From positions 1 through 54,551 of IMG/VR virus record IMGVR_UViG_3300027754_004594: DNA of 54,551 nucleotides. One strand, 5' to 3'. The position numbers and the translations under genes were made by a program. The notes below the pieces were generated by a model that did not search any database, was not told where the DNA came from, and saw only the letters and a list, made by a program, of their open reading frames with translations. Each line of letters starts with the position of its first letter. Position 1 is the stretch's first letter. Source of the stretch: a virus. Of the stretch, positions 9,099-19,026 are shown piece by piece.

Positions 9099-10131
9099 GT
9101 TTTTTGAGAATTCTTATTAAGTTTTCAGCCGTGTCAGACCATTTCCACTGATTTATTATAGGACTCCTTAAATCTAAATTCTGATAAATACTCCAATTTA
9201 CATATATATTTTTTAGTAATGAGGCGTATTCTTCAACATCAAAATCATAAAACCTAGGCTGCTCAGAGTAGGAGAAGCTGCCGTAGCTATTGATTAAGCC
9301 CCACTCGTCGCATAATTCAGGAAGTTTTTCTGAAATATTAACTTCTTTTGAAGGTTTGATTAAAATTCCATAATTTTTATTTACTAAAATATTAGTCGGG
9401 GAAAAGTCTCCCGTTACAACCAAAGCCCCACACGCGGACATTTCGTGAAGTGGAAATCCCCAAGAGGTCATTCTCAACAGATTCAGGCCGACGTGAGAGG
9501 AGGAGTATAGGTCTCTAATTTCTTGTCTTGTGAATCTTCTTGAGACGTAAACGATTTGAGACCCTTTGTCTTGGAATTCTTTTATTTTATTTATTAAGGT
9601 GGGATTGTTCTGGTTTGTGTCTTTTATAATTAGTTGAATATCGGGATTATTTTGAAAAGCTGAGTGAAAAGCTCTCACTGTTAAATCCAATCCAGATCTA
9701 ACGTTACTGTTGTTTACGTGAATAAAAGTAAATTTTTTATTTTTTACAATTGTTGGTTTCCAAAAGTCTGTGTCGCATCCGCAATGCAGCGTCTCGCACT
9801 GAATTCCTTCTTTTTTATACAAATCAGAAACTTGATCACTCATTCCTAATAGTATTTTATTCTTTCCCTTCAAGGATTCAATATGAAAGTTAGTTAGCTT
9901 ATTGATTGTTTCCCATACTGTGATGTAAAACATTTTTTTTCCAGAGAACTCTTGCGTAAAATTGAGACTGGAGGGAACGCCAACCCACTCCGAGCCTCTT
10001 AAGTCGGAGTATTTATTTATTTTTTTTAACTCGTTGTTTATTCCGTAGTTGATGACGGAAAAAGATCCGTGATCGTCCGAAAATATCGGGTCGGACATAA
10101 ACCTTGGGTCGTCTTCATAAAGATGAATCAT
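9082..10131 (-). CDS. Glycosyltransferase, GT-B fold (GT4-like)
   Basis: 349 residues. The C-terminal Rossmann domain begins FTFIHVNNSNVRSGLDLTVRAF, and the donor-binding segment SSSHVGLNLLRMTSWGFPLHEMSACG has the acidic residue in the position of the GT4 EX7E motif. It presumably transfers a nucleotide-activated sugar; donor and acceptor cannot be told from sequence. It overlaps the dehydratase gene downstream by 17 bases and the FkbM methyltransferase gene upstream by 4. Confidence 0.8.
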   Translation of the reverse strand: MIHLYEDDPRFMSDPIFSDDHGSFSVINYGINNELKKINKYSDLRGSEWVGVPSSLNFTQEFSGKKMFYITVWETINKLTNFHIESLKGKNKILLGMSDQVSDLYKKEGIQCETLHCGCDTDFWKPTIVKNKKFTFIHVNNSNVRSGLDLTVRAFHSAFQNNPDIQLIIKDTNQNNPTLINKIKEFQDKGSQIVYVSRRFTRQEIRDLYSSSHVGLNLLRMTSWGFPLHEMSACGALVVTGDFSPTNILVNKNYGILIKPSKEVNISEKLPELCDEWGLINSYGSFSYSEQPRFYDFDVEEYASLLKNIYVNWSIYQNLDLRSPIINQWKWSDTAENLIRILKKHELAS

Positions 10132-10817
10132 ATTCTAGGAATTAAAATTATATTACCTGACCTCGTTGAAAAATCTTTCCTCCTTGCTTCGCGACGGTTA
10201 TCGTCTCTCACGGCGTCATAATCCATTTTTTCAATTACATCAAATAAAAGCTCCGACACTAGCCTCTCATGCCACCATTCGATAAAGTATACTGGCTTAT
10301 ATTCTTTCGAAAATGAAAGTAGATTTTCTAAAATCAAAAAATCCGTTCCCTCAGTGTCTATTTTTATGAATCGGATTTTAAAAAGATTTTCCTTATAATG
10401 GTTGTTTAAAAAAGAATTCCCGTTTACGAACCGGAGCCTGCAATTAGTAAACCTGCCTTCGTTAGCAAAAAGATGTTCGTCTATTATCCCCCCGTTATCT
10501 AAAGAGGGACTTGTGCAAAAATCTTTTTCACAATCGCGATCTAGTATTCCAAAATTGTGAATCTCAAAATTTGATAAATGAATGTTATTATCGATGTTGT
10601 GTTTTAGCCAGGCTATCACTGGGGAAGGTTCAAATGCTATAACTTTACCGCTTTGCCCCGCAAGATAACCCATGGCGAGAGTCGAGTCTCCAGAACTTGC
10701 CCCCACGTCAATTACCCAATCCCCCTCTTTAATAAAGTCGGTAAATTTCTGCCCGAACTCCTCAAGCTCTCTTTCGTAGTTGCTATGAATTGGGTGTTTA
10801 TAATTGTTGAATTTCAT
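10128..10817 (-). CDS. FkbM-family SAM-dependent methyltransferase
   Basis: 229 residues with the FkbM Rossmann pattern: WVIDVGASSGDSTLAMG (motif I), VIAFEPSP (acidic end of strand 2) and FIKIDTEGTDFLILENL, the family hallmark. FkbM enzymes usually O-methylate sugar hydroxyls, so this one probably caps or modifies a glycan. It overlaps both neighbours by 4 bases. Confidence 0.88.
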   Translation of the reverse strand: MKFNNYKHPIHSNYERELEEFGQKFTDFIKEGDWVIDVGASSGDSTLAMGYLAGQSGKVIAFEPSPVIAWLKHNIDNNIHLSNFEIHNFGILDRDCEKDFCTSPSLDNGGIIDEHLFANEGRFTNCRLRFVNGNSFLNNHYKENLFKIRFIKIDTEGTDFLILENLLSFSKEYKPVYFIEWWHERLVSELLFDVIEKMDYDAVRDDNRREARRKDFSTRSGNIILIPRI

Positions 10818-11833
10818 AACGTAACGCTGTTCATAAGGATCTGTAATCTTGAAACACTATTTTCCCAAGTAAATTTTTGAGCCTCAACAGATCCGAGCTT
10901 GCTGATTCTATCTCTAAGAGCCTTATCTTCTAACATCTCTCTCATTTTTTCTTTTACGCTTTGTTTTTTAGGTATGGACCACTTGGGCGGTTTTACACAA
11001 TAGGATGGATGAAATAAATGATTTCTTAACCCGATTTGGTCCGCTTGAATTATATCGTTTTCAGTGAAGAATTCCAAACAAAAGTCAACATGGAGAGCTG
11101 ATAATCTATCTACCGTGTAGTCTCTTGGGCCAGCGTAAGGAATAACTATCAATGGAGTCCCAGAGCTCATACACTCTATAGTTCTCAAGTTCCACGTACT
11201 GCTTTTGTTTAAACAAATTGCAGCATCGGCACTGTAGTAAATATTTTTTTCTTCCTCGAAGTCTTCTAGGTCTCTGTCGTCATGAAGTATTTCGACGCTA
11301 TATTGCAAAGCTTTGTTCTGAACCCAAGTCTTAAACGTCGCACAAGCGCCTCGATCACGAAGGTAAAGTTTTATAGATTTTTCATTTTGGAACTCTTCGC
11401 AAAAACTTTCGACAACGAGCTCCAGTCCGCCTCTCGAATTCGATTCACCCACGCCAAGAAGCGTAAATTTGTCAGTTGGTTTTTTTTCTCGATATTTCCA
11501 AATCTGAGCGTCTACCCCTAGTGGGAAATAAGCAGACAATGCAGCGGGATAACCAGACTCTAATATAAAATTTAAATTATCCCTTGAAACTCCAAAAATT
11601 GGTTTGGGATACGAATTTTCAAGAATAAATCTGGGGAAAATCATTTCATAAACAATAATAATTGCATGTGGATTATGTCCGTGGTGATTACCGACACAAT
11701 CGTAGACAATCCTGCGAGCTTTGTCGCTGTAAATGTCTAATTTTTTAGCGGCGTTATTTAAGCTTGATATGATAACGTCGCTACTGCAAAATTTTTTATT
11801 ATTAGGATCCCCTAAGATTTTAATTTTTTCCAT
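10814..11833 (-). CDS. Glycosyltransferase, GT-B fold (GT4-like)
   Basis: 339 residues. The C-terminal half FTLLGVGESNSRGGLELVVESF, followed by YYSADAAICLNKSSTWNLRTIECMSSGTPLIV, is the GT4 donor-binding domain with its acidic motif. The N-terminal acceptor domain is divergent. It belongs to the same glycan operon, 1 base downstream of another transferase gene and overlapping the FkbM gene by 4. Confidence 0.8.
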   Translation of the reverse strand: MEKIKILGDPNNKKFCSSDVIISSLNNAAKKLDIYSDKARRIVYDCVGNHHGHNPHAIIIVYEMIFPRFILENSYPKPIFGVSRDNLNFILESGYPAALSAYFPLGVDAQIWKYREKKPTDKFTLLGVGESNSRGGLELVVESFCEEFQNEKSIKLYLRDRGACATFKTWVQNKALQYSVEILHDDRDLEDFEEEKNIYYSADAAICLNKSSTWNLRTIECMSSGTPLIVIPYAGPRDYTVDRLSALHVDFCLEFFTENDIIQADQIGLRNHLFHPSYCVKPPKWSIPKKQSVKEKMREMLEDKALRDRISKLGSVEAQKFTWENSVSRLQILMNSVTL

Positions 11834-11834
11834 T

Positions 11835-12821
11835 TTAAGATTCTCGGCAAATACTAGTGAGGCAACCTAATACAGAGTTAATCATATTCTCTTCGCAATG
11901 ATCTAACCCTGCGTCATAGCAATCTCGTTGGGAAATTTTATCCCTCGCTTCCCAAGCTTTTACAAAATCTGATTCGTTTCTTATGAAAAATCCATTTACG
12001 TTTTCCTTAATGAAGTAGTTCCAGCCTCCAACGGGAGAGGCTAATATCCCACACCCGTAGCTGGCAGCTTCCTTCCCTGCTAGCGTAGCGGAAATAGGAT
12101 AATTTTGAAGCTGCGTGTTCAGTTTGGCTCTCTTGTAAAATTCAGATTTAGTTTCAGAATTTATGACTCCTAAATAAAAAGTATTTTTATTGTCTATGTA
12201 ATTCATTAATGGATACCCAAGCTCAATTGGTCCAGCAAAATAAGTTTTAATGCTGTATTTTAAAGCAAGTTGAGCCACTTCAACTGACCGGTAACTGGAG
12301 AAATTTCTGGAACATTGGAAGACTATATCTTCCTTGGGAAACTCTTTAAATGGTTCGAATTTAGGTCCAATAACGATTTTAAAAATCTTATGTGGACCTG
12401 TCATTTGAGGTTCTTGACAAACGGTGTCAAAAAGTAATACGTTTTTATTTTTCGGATTAACAAATTCCCGCCACCCGACGGGCCACACCGCTTGATTCTT
12501 GCTTCTGCACTCACTCAAATTTAAATAAACATAAGAAAAGTGATGTAAAAATATATCATATTCATCAGCATTAGAGATGTATTTTTTGATACTTTCTCCA
12601 TTTTTAATAGCTTGTCTAGAGTCGCTGTCTAATGCAAAGCATTGATTTTGCTTTGATAGATCAATATTCAAAAAAGATTTAGGATTCGAGTATATATCGA
12701 ATGTTTCAATTTTATACAATAAAGCTGACGCGATGACTCTGCCTCCTCCGTATTTTTTAGGCGAATGATGATAATCCTCTACGGTGTCATCAAAATTCAT
12801 ATCGATATAAGCTATTTTCAC
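11835..12821 (-). CDS. Probable glycosyltransferase, GT-B fold
   Basis: 328 residues. The N-terminus (MKIAYIDMNFDD...KYGGGRVIASALL) has the glycine-rich loop of GT-B transferases. The region ISATLAGKEAASYGCGILASPVGGWNYFIKENVNGFFI resembles the GT4 EX7E and 'G.G....' donor-binding block, with a Lys-Glu pair in place of the first acid. Donor and product are unknown. It sits in the middle of the glycan operon. Confidence 0.68.
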   Translation of the reverse strand: MKIAYIDMNFDDTVEDYHHSPKKYGGGRVIASALLYKIETFDIYSNPKSFLNIDLSKQNQCFALDSDSRQAIKNGESIKKYISNADEYDIFLHHFSYVYLNLSECRSKNQAVWPVGWREFVNPKNKNVLLFDTVCQEPQMTGPHKIFKIVIGPKFEPFKEFPKEDIVFQCSRNFSSYRSVEVAQLALKYSIKTYFAGPIELGYPLMNYIDNKNTFYLGVINSETKSEFYKRAKLNTQLQNYPISATLAGKEAASYGCGILASPVGGWNYFIKENVNGFFIRNESDFVKAWEARDKISQRDCYDAGLDHCEENMINSVLGCLTSICRES

Positions 12822-12832
12822 TTTCGCTAATG

Positions 12833-13468
12833 CTATTTTCTTCGAGAAACTAGGTCCATAATTATATCATTAGGATTCATTTCTTTATAGAAAAGGTTTT
12901 CTATATCTTTAATTTGATAATCATTGTAATATTTAGGGTTAATATACCAATCTTCGAGATATTTCTTACCGGCGAATGCTAAACCAACATTCTCTACTAT
13001 CATTTTATACGGTTTGTTTTTCATAAAAGAGACTAGAGCGTCTTTTTGATATTGACCGTGGGGGTTATATAAATCATGTTCGATAGTTAAAATCCTAAAG
13101 TCGAAGTCTTCGAATGGAAATCTTGACAAAGCTTCGACGCAAGGGTCTTGAATTGAGCCAGTGGGGTCGATATCTATAGAAAGATAATCAATTACTTTTG
13201 GGCAATGTAATGCAATAAAAAGCTTTTTATAATCAATATCGAACGCATTAGCCTGTATGACGTGAGACTTCGGTCTAAACCTTGTAGCTTCTTGAACGTA
13301 ATCCGAGCGCATTTCGAGTAAGATTCCCGTCCACCCAATTTCTTCCAACCATGCGTTGTTAGACGCGCAGGGTTCCCCCTCTCCATTGCCGGCTCCAATG
13401 TCAACGTAATAACCGTTCCGAGATGGGAGCAGCAAGTTGACGAATAAATCTTGTTGTGATAGTGCCAT
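12833..13468 (-). CDS. FkbM-like methyltransferase
   Basis: 211 residues. GYYVDIGAGNGEGEPCASNN is SAM motif I, followed by WTGILLE for strand 2 and VIDYLSIDIDPTG, the FkbM-type 'SIDVEG' position. Similar small FkbM proteins modify polysaccharide sugars. Together with the gene at 10128-10817 it makes two candidate O-methyltransferases in the island. Confidence 0.8.
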   Translation of the reverse strand: MALSQQDLFVNLLLPSRNGYYVDIGAGNGEGEPCASNNAWLEEIGWTGILLEMRSDYVQEATRFRPKSHVIQANAFDIDYKKLFIALHCPKVIDYLSIDIDPTGSIQDPCVEALSRFPFEDFDFRILTIEHDLYNPHGQYQKDALVSFMKNKPYKMIVENVGLAFAGKKYLEDWYINPKYYNDYQIKDIENLFYKEMNPNDIIMDLVSRRK

Positions 13469-13471
13469 AAA

Positions 13472-14743
13472 TTATTTTCCTTCTATTAAAAACTTAGGTA
13501 AGGGGAAAATAAATTTGGTGCCATTGTTAATTGCGTCAGTTTCTCTTTGCAGGATTTCGTTTTTAAAATGCCAAGGACCGACTAAGTAATAATCCGGTTT
13601 CATTTGTTTACTTTCCTCTTCTGAAATTATTTTTATTCCGTTTAAGGTCTCCGCACCAAATTTTTCAGAGCTTCTTTCGGCGGCGTATTTTATATATTTA
13701 CTCGTATCGTCCCCAAGGCAATACCCTAAAAGAACATTAACCTTAGTTGAGGCTCCATATAAGTGTATTGTTTTTTTATTCTTTAAGACTTCTTGATTTA
13801 AGAATTTAACTAATTCATTTTTTTGATAAATTATTCTATTCTTAAAATCTTCGTAAATTTTATCCTCATCAAGAGCCATATCAAACTCCTTAAACCGCAA
13901 ACGCATCAGAGCGTCGCTTCTCTCTTGAGTATCGTAGTCGAAGTTATTATTTTTAACTGCGTAACAGCAAATGCTTCCGCCGTTTATGTCGTTTGTTTCT
14001 GCGTATATAAGCCTAAGACCAGCTTTTTTTAAAAGATGTTCAATTGGAGCAATATGATAATGTTCGAGATGCTCGCTGCAAAAGGTGTCGTAACATAAAT
14101 TTTCAATAACGTCTACGAGGTATGCCATTTCAAAAATCCACACACCTTTATCAGATAAAAGCTTTTCAATGTTTACACAGAAGTCTAACGGATCATCTAA
14201 GTCATAAAAACAAGCTATCGAAGTAATGATATCAAAAGACTTGAGTAAGTTATCTTTTTCCATCTCTGGGCAGGGAAATAGATCGTTGTAAATTTTAATG
14301 TTTGGATATTTTTCTTTAGCTTTCTTGGTAATGTCTGAGGGATCTACTCCGTATAACGAGACTCCCTCTCCGTAATTTAAAAGCAGGGTGGCGTCGTTCA
14401 TCGCTATGTCCAAAACTTTCCGAGGACTCTTTATCATCCTTGTCGCTTTATCGACAATAGACTTGAGGTGGTCTCTCATCGTTTTGCTGATATTTGACTC
14501 GTACCAATAATTTGAATACATGATTTTCGGTGGAATGGTGTGTAAGGTCTGAACCAGTCCGCAGGCATTTTCGTTTTGAGATACGTCACACCTCGCAATT
14601 TTATTAGGAATCTTACGTAGAGAGGTTTGGCCTTTTCCTTCTTTGATAAAAGACCCCTGTAGGTGTTGATAACCTAAATCAATAATTTCTTTAAGATGCG
14701 AATTACCGCAAATCCTACAGGTTTGTCTGTATTTGATATTCAT
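13472..14743 (-). CDS. NDP-sugar C-methyltransferase (NovU/TylC3 type)
   Basis: 423 residues with the three-part layout of sugar C-methyltransferases: an N-terminal zinc-binding CRICGNSHLKEIIDLGYQ segment, a central SAM domain (KVLDIAMNDATLLLNYG and YGVDPSD) and a C-terminal domain starting KTIHLYGASTKVNVLL. The family methylates carbon next to the keto group of NDP-4-ketosugars, giving branched deoxysugars. SEHLEHYHI is the conserved His-rich segment. It overlaps the epimerase-cupin fusion gene by 29 bases. A relative is encoded at 17014-18252. Confidence 0.85.
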   Translation of the reverse strand: MNIKYRQTCRICGNSHLKEIIDLGYQHLQGSFIKEGKGQTSLRKIPNKIARCDVSQNENACGLVQTLHTIPPKIMYSNYWYESNISKTMRDHLKSIVDKATRMIKSPRKVLDIAMNDATLLLNYGEGVSLYGVDPSDITKKAKEKYPNIKIYNDLFPCPEMEKDNLLKSFDIITSIACFYDLDDPLDFCVNIEKLLSDKGVWIFEMAYLVDVIENLCYDTFCSEHLEHYHIAPIEHLLKKAGLRLIYAETNDINGGSICCYAVKNNNFDYDTQERSDALMRLRFKEFDMALDEDKIYEDFKNRIIYQKNELVKFLNQEVLKNKKTIHLYGASTKVNVLLGYCLGDDTSKYIKYAAERSSEKFGAETLNGIKIISEEESKQMKPDYYLVGPWHFKNEILQRETDAINNGTKFIFPLPKFLIEGK

Positions 14744-16100
14744 TACGTTTAGATAAAATTTGATTTTTCAGTTGTTCATCCACAAGAATATAGGAAATAG
14801 TATGAGTAACTCCATAATTTTCATGCTCTCTCTCTCCTCTGACTAAGTTAAGAAAAATCGAGTCTTCAAGAAATACCATTGCGTGAGCAACGTTTGGTTT
14901 AATGACAGCGATGTCCCCAGCTCTAATGACGCGAGTTTCTATATCTGTGTTTTTGTAAGATAAATCTTTAACAACGCTAACGTAGGAACCTTTGATCAGA
15001 AGACATTTCTGCTCTTGGATTGGGTGGTAATGATTCGCCCTCACTGATCCAGATTTAGATTCAATATAACCAATAAGATTAATTGGTTCCGGAAGTTCGT
15101 AATTGCTAATTTTTCCCCGGTCATCTACAAATTCTTTTTGACCATGCATGACATATTCAAGGTCTGAATTTTGTGTTTTTTCAGACCACTTTTCTATCAT
15201 TTCCTCTATAGAATCTTTAAGGTTATAAAGAAATTTGAAACCTGTATTTAAAAGCTTCTTGTTTGAGAGTGTGTATCCAGCATTGGGAATTTCGTCATTG
15301 GTTGTTTGTATCTTCGTTTCAGGCTTATAATTTTTACATATTTCAGCAACGTCTTTCACGGTAACATTCTCACTTGTTAAATGGAACGTCTCGTTTAGAA
15401 TGCTTGAATCTGCCATAAACTTAAAACACCTAGCTGCATCAATCAAAGATACGAGACTTTTATATTGGACTCCACCTGAGAATAGTTTAATGGTTTGATT
15501 TTGAGACGCCATTTTAGAAAAAAGATTTGGCATAATCCCAATCCTCATTGTGTCGGTAGAGTATCCATAAACCGAACCTAGTCGGAGAATGATATATTTT
15601 TTACCAGATTGCTTAATGTCTTGTTCGTTTTGGCATTTACTTTTTGAATAAGTTAGAATGGGACAAGTTAGTTCATCTTCAAAAATATTAAATTTAGTTT
15701 CAGCAAACCCTTCGTAAACTACATGGGTGGAAGGGAAAATGAATTTACAATTATCAGAAATAGATTCTAAAATATTGTTTACACCGACCAAAGCGGTGTT
15801 AATGATTTGTTCATCTTTTTCAGGATCGGCGTCCGTTCTTGTATAGGCAACATCTGTTATTCCAGCTAAGTGAATGACTATGTCAGCACCTTTTACAATA
15901 GACTGGATAACATCTTTATTTAAGATGCTTGTTTGAATAAATTTAAAACCCCAACTCCTAAGTTGGTTCACTCTCTCGGAAATAAAACGATTGTCTATGA
16001 CGGTAACGTCTTTATATCTGGTTTCGCCAGAGTAAATCTTACACAGTTCGGATCCAATATATCCCAAACCGCCAGTGATGATAATTTTTTGCCTATTCAT
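14715..16100 (-). CDS. NAD-dependent sugar epimerase/dehydratase fused to a cupin (RmlC/WxcM-like)
   Basis: 461 residues. Residues 1 to about 310 are an extended short-chain dehydrogenase: IIITGGLGYIGSEL binds NAD and YSKSK is the YxxxK catalytic pair. From about 320 a second domain (EFVDDRGKISNYELP, VRANHYHPIQEQKCLLIKG, RAGDIAVIKPNVAHAM) is a double-stranded beta-helix like those of FdtA/WxcM/RmlC ketosugar isomerases. The fusion joins oxidation or epimerisation with ketosugar isomerisation in one protein. The neighbouring C-methyltransferases also need 4-ketosugars. Confidence 0.85.
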   Translation of the reverse strand: MNRQKIIITGGLGYIGSELCKIYSGETRYKDVTVIDNRFISERVNQLRSWGFKFIQTSILNKDVIQSIVKGADIVIHLAGITDVAYTRTDADPEKDEQIINTALVGVNNILESISDNCKFIFPSTHVVYEGFAETKFNIFEDELTCPILTYSKSKCQNEQDIKQSGKKYIILRLGSVYGYSTDTMRIGIMPNLFSKMASQNQTIKLFSGGVQYKSLVSLIDAARCFKFMADSSILNETFHLTSENVTVKDVAEICKNYKPETKIQTTNDEIPNAGYTLSNKKLLNTGFKFLYNLKDSIEEMIEKWSEKTQNSDLEYVMHGQKEFVDDRGKISNYELPEPINLIGYIESKSGSVRANHYHPIQEQKCLLIKGSYVSVVKDLSYKNTDIETRVIRAGDIAVIKPNVAHAMVFLEDSIFLNLVRGEREHENYGVTHTISYILVDEQLKNQILSKRNEYQIQTNL

Positions 16101-17017
16101 TTCATTAATCCTCTTGGGTTTCTGTCTAAAAATTCATTTTTCCATTTTGGGGAGATTACAAAAGTTGATCCTTCTGGAACAATTTTCCCATTGATACCGC
16201 CGCCGCAAACATGTTCAGAGATACTGAAGTCGGAAATGCTAACCATTGGAAACTCTTTTGAGATATCTCCATCAATAGCTTGAATATAAAGCTCTCCGTA
16301 TTTTGATATTGCGCTAGTCATCCACCCATCTGAAGCGGTCTTCCTTGCGTCGCGAGTCATTCCTTTGTGAAAAGATCTATCAATCTTTTTCCAAAAATCT
16401 CCCCTTGGCACAATGTCGTGATCTTCGAGATAGGAAATTGCTATTTTAAGTCTTTTCCAATTAATAATCATACAACCACAACTATTGCTGACGCCTTGAA
16501 TATTAATATTGCCGTTTTCCGTGCTTATGTCAAATGGTTTATATAGATATTCTCTTGAGTCTAAATCTTTACCAGTTACTTCTACCATTATTTTTGGAAA
16601 TGTATTGTGAGTCTGGTTTCGATTATACATGTCTGGATGATCTGTTCCGGCGATAGCCAAAGTATTTGGGCAGGCGTTGAAAACCGAAACGCAGTCTTTA
16701 AGCCAGTCTTTTCTCCAAATGTAATCTGATTCAATTACGCAGGCAATATCCAATTCGTCGTTTTGACGTATTAAATTAAATATTCTTTCAAAGGAATAAC
16801 CGACTCCATAATTGCACCCGTGAATTAAAAGATTGATTGGAAATTTTTTAGAAGAGCATGATAAATCAAGAAGGGAGGATTTTAACTCCTTTTCTGATCC
16901 ATCATCTATTATCCAAACTTCATTTGGGGAAATTTCCGTATTTGCAAATAAGGAATTAATGCTTTGACTAAGAATTTGTGGACGATTAAAAGTGAGAATG
17001 TAAAATGAAATATTCAT
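16097..17017 (-). CDS. Glycosyltransferase family 2 (GT-A)
   Basis: 306 residues. ISFYILTFNRPQILSQSINS and WIIDDGSEKEL are the GT2 nucleotide-binding start, and CVIESDYIW is in the place of the DxD metal-binding motif, with Glu replacing the first Asp. The segment ASDGWMTSAISKYG is the acceptor-side loop. Sugar specificity is unknown. The gene overlaps both neighbours by 4 bases. Confidence 0.82.
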   Translation of the reverse strand: MNISFYILTFNRPQILSQSINSLFANTEISPNEVWIIDDGSEKELKSSLLDLSCSSKKFPINLLIHGCNYGVGYSFERIFNLIRQNDELDIACVIESDYIWRKDWLKDCVSVFNACPNTLAIAGTDHPDMYNRNQTHNTFPKIMVEVTGKDLDSREYLYKPFDISTENGNINIQGVSNSCGCMIINWKRLKIAISYLEDHDIVPRGDFWKKIDRSFHKGMTRDARKTASDGWMTSAISKYGELYIQAIDGDISKEFPMVSISDFSISEHVCGGGINGKIVPEGSTFVISPKWKNEFLDRNPRGLMK

Positions 17018-18252
17018 ACTATTTTAATAGATGGCATTGGTATAATAAATTTTCCCTTGTAGTCTTGATTATTTTTAATAATCGTATCCGACATATTCCA
17101 AACGGATACTATGCAAAAATCTGTTGGATTTTCTTGGAAAAATTTCTTGCTGACAATCGGTATTTTAAATCCTGGGGAATATTTCCCTTGTTTGAGTGGC
17201 GAATCTTCAACAACGTATTTAATTATGGAACTGTTTAATTTAAAGACTTTGCTAAATAAAGTAAATTTAGCAGGGCACCCATAACAACAAATAGTTTTAT
17301 TATTTTCAATTGCTTCTTTTAAGATGCATTGAATTGCATCTGATAAATCTTTGATTTTTTTATCAAACTCTACATATGTCTGGTCGTCGTAAAGACCAAA
17401 CGACTCTTCTGAAGAAAGAAACTCGTAGACAGAGCTTTCGATTGGTATTGATTTATTACCTTGTCTTTTCGCAAAAATTCTAAAAGACCCTCCCTGAGTA
17501 GATACTCTTTGTATGGAGAAAATCTCTAATTGGTAATTATTTAAATACTTGATAAGGGGTTTGATGCCGTAGTATTGAAGATGCTCATGGTATACTTGAT
17601 CAAAATATAATCCCTTAATCGTATCGAGAAGGTAAGCGTTCTCGAAAATAAAAATACCATCATCTGTGAGGAGTTGCAATACCCCCTTAGTCATGCTGTC
17701 AATTTCTGCGACGTGAGCGAATACGTTATTCGCGCATATCACACTCATCTTCCCGTTTTTTTTCCCAATGTCTCTAGCGGTCTCTTCATTAAAAAAATTA
17801 TTTATAATCTTAGCCCCAAACCCTTTAGATCTCTCCGCTATATTCGAAGCAGGGTCTACGCCGTAAAGATTAATTAAACCCAGCCTAAGGAACTCCCTTA
17901 ATAAGATTCCGTCATTAGATCCAATCTCTAAGACGCTCGAGGACTCCCCCAGCCCCAGCTTTAAACAAACTGTAGATGCGTATTCAGAAAAGTGTTTAAT
18001 TAAACTCGGAGAGTCTGAACTAGCGTAAGAATAATTTGAAAATAAAATTTTTGGATCAACAGTCTCTTTCAGTTGGACATGCCCGCACTCGTCGCACTTA
18101 ACGACAGTAAGTGGGTATTGGTTTTCCAATTCTTGCTTCTCTGACGGGTAAGAATTTGCAAGCGGGGTTGACCCAAAATCAATAACAGTCTTAATCTTTT
18201 CACTCTTACAAAGTCTGCAATGGGTGATATCTTGATAATTTTTATTAGTCAT
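17014..18252 (-). CDS. NDP-sugar C-methyltransferase, second copy
   Basis: 412 residues with the same three-part layout as the product of 13472-14743: CRLCKSEKIKTVIDFGSTPLAN with CDECGH zinc ligands, a SAM domain (SSVLEIGSNDGILLREF, YGVDPA), YHEHLQYYGI with the conserved His pair, and a C-terminal KTICCYGCPAKFTLFSKVF domain. This copy keeps the canonical 'PLAN' motif that the other has lost, so the two probably act on different ketosugars or positions. Confidence 0.87.
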   Translation of the reverse strand: MTNKNYQDITHCRLCKSEKIKTVIDFGSTPLANSYPSEKQELENQYPLTVVKCDECGHVQLKETVDPKILFSNYSYASSDSPSLIKHFSEYASTVCLKLGLGESSSVLEIGSNDGILLREFLRLGLINLYGVDPASNIAERSKGFGAKIINNFFNEETARDIGKKNGKMSVICANNVFAHVAEIDSMTKGVLQLLTDDGIFIFENAYLLDTIKGLYFDQVYHEHLQYYGIKPLIKYLNNYQLEIFSIQRVSTQGGSFRIFAKRQGNKSIPIESSVYEFLSSEESFGLYDDQTYVEFDKKIKDLSDAIQCILKEAIENNKTICCYGCPAKFTLFSKVFKLNSSIIKYVVEDSPLKQGKYSPGFKIPIVSKKFFQENPTDFCIVSVWNMSDTIIKNNQDYKGKFIIPMPSIKIV

Positions 18253-19024
18253 AGCTTAAGATTGGTCTAGAGACGTTGTATTTTAAATAAAAGCTATCGT
18301 TTAATTTTAAACAATTATTTAATTCATCCCACTCGTAAGAACAGGGTCCATATCTTAAAGCTTGAAAGCGTAATTTTCTTTGTAGATACTCTTTCGTGCC
18401 GACCCAGCTATAGTGCTTCGGAAAAACGAGAGCTCTAGGGATAGTCAAGGATGAACATTCGATATCTTTTTTTCCATTATCGTATTCTACGAGTTCGTCT
18501 CGATAAAATTTTTTTAATCCTTTGTTTCTATTAACAAACCAAGCTCTAGGAACAATGAAATCATCAACCCATGTAGAGTAGTTGATGCAATAATTTTTGA
18601 AATTAACTTTAAAATAATCTACTAAATTGTTTCGTTCAACAAATTTAATAAACTTTTTAATTTCTTCAATTTCCCACAGTTCGTCAACATTCACCATTAT
18701 GAGCAAATCTACGCCGTGCTTTTTGAGCTGCGTTAAGTTATTCGTCCACATATCGTATTCTTTTTGTGGTGAATCGTAAATTATCAAATCGTCAATTTTG
18801 CCAGCCTCTTGCATTTCTCTTGCCAATTCGCAAGTTCCGTCTGTCGAGTAAATCGGGAAACCCAACTTGTGGGTCTCATCGAAACAGCCATGACTAAAAC
18901 AAATTTTTATATCTGAAATTTCTGGACATAAAGACTTGTCGTTTTTAATCTCATTCCACGGATCGAAACATCTCGATAAAAGATCTTTAGACTCGTAGCC
19001 AATTGAGGTGATTCCAATTTTCAT
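18245..19024 (-). CDS. Probable glycosyltransferase, GT-A fold
   Basis: 259 residues. The layout MKIGITSIGYESKDLLSRCF, then DLLIMVNVDELWEIEEIKKF with a D-x-x-E acid motif, then a His-containing C-terminal VFPKHYSWVGTKEYLQRK segment resembles small GT2-like transferases found in phage and capsule loci. Catalytic residues are not certain. The gene overlaps the C-methyltransferase gene downstream by 8 bases. Confidence 0.6.
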   Translation of the reverse strand: MKIGITSIGYESKDLLSRCFDPWNEIKNDKSLCPEISDIKICFSHGCFDETHKLGFPIYSTDGTCELAREMQEAGKIDDLIIYDSPQKEYDMWTNNLTQLKKHGVDLLIMVNVDELWEIEEIKKFIKFVERNNLVDYFKVNFKNYCINYSTWVDDFIVPRAWFVNRNKGLKKFYRDELVEYDNGKKDIECSSLTIPRALVFPKHYSWVGTKEYLQRKLRFQALRYGPCSYEWDELNNCLKLNDSFYLKYNVSRPILSYD

Positions 19025-19026
19025 CT

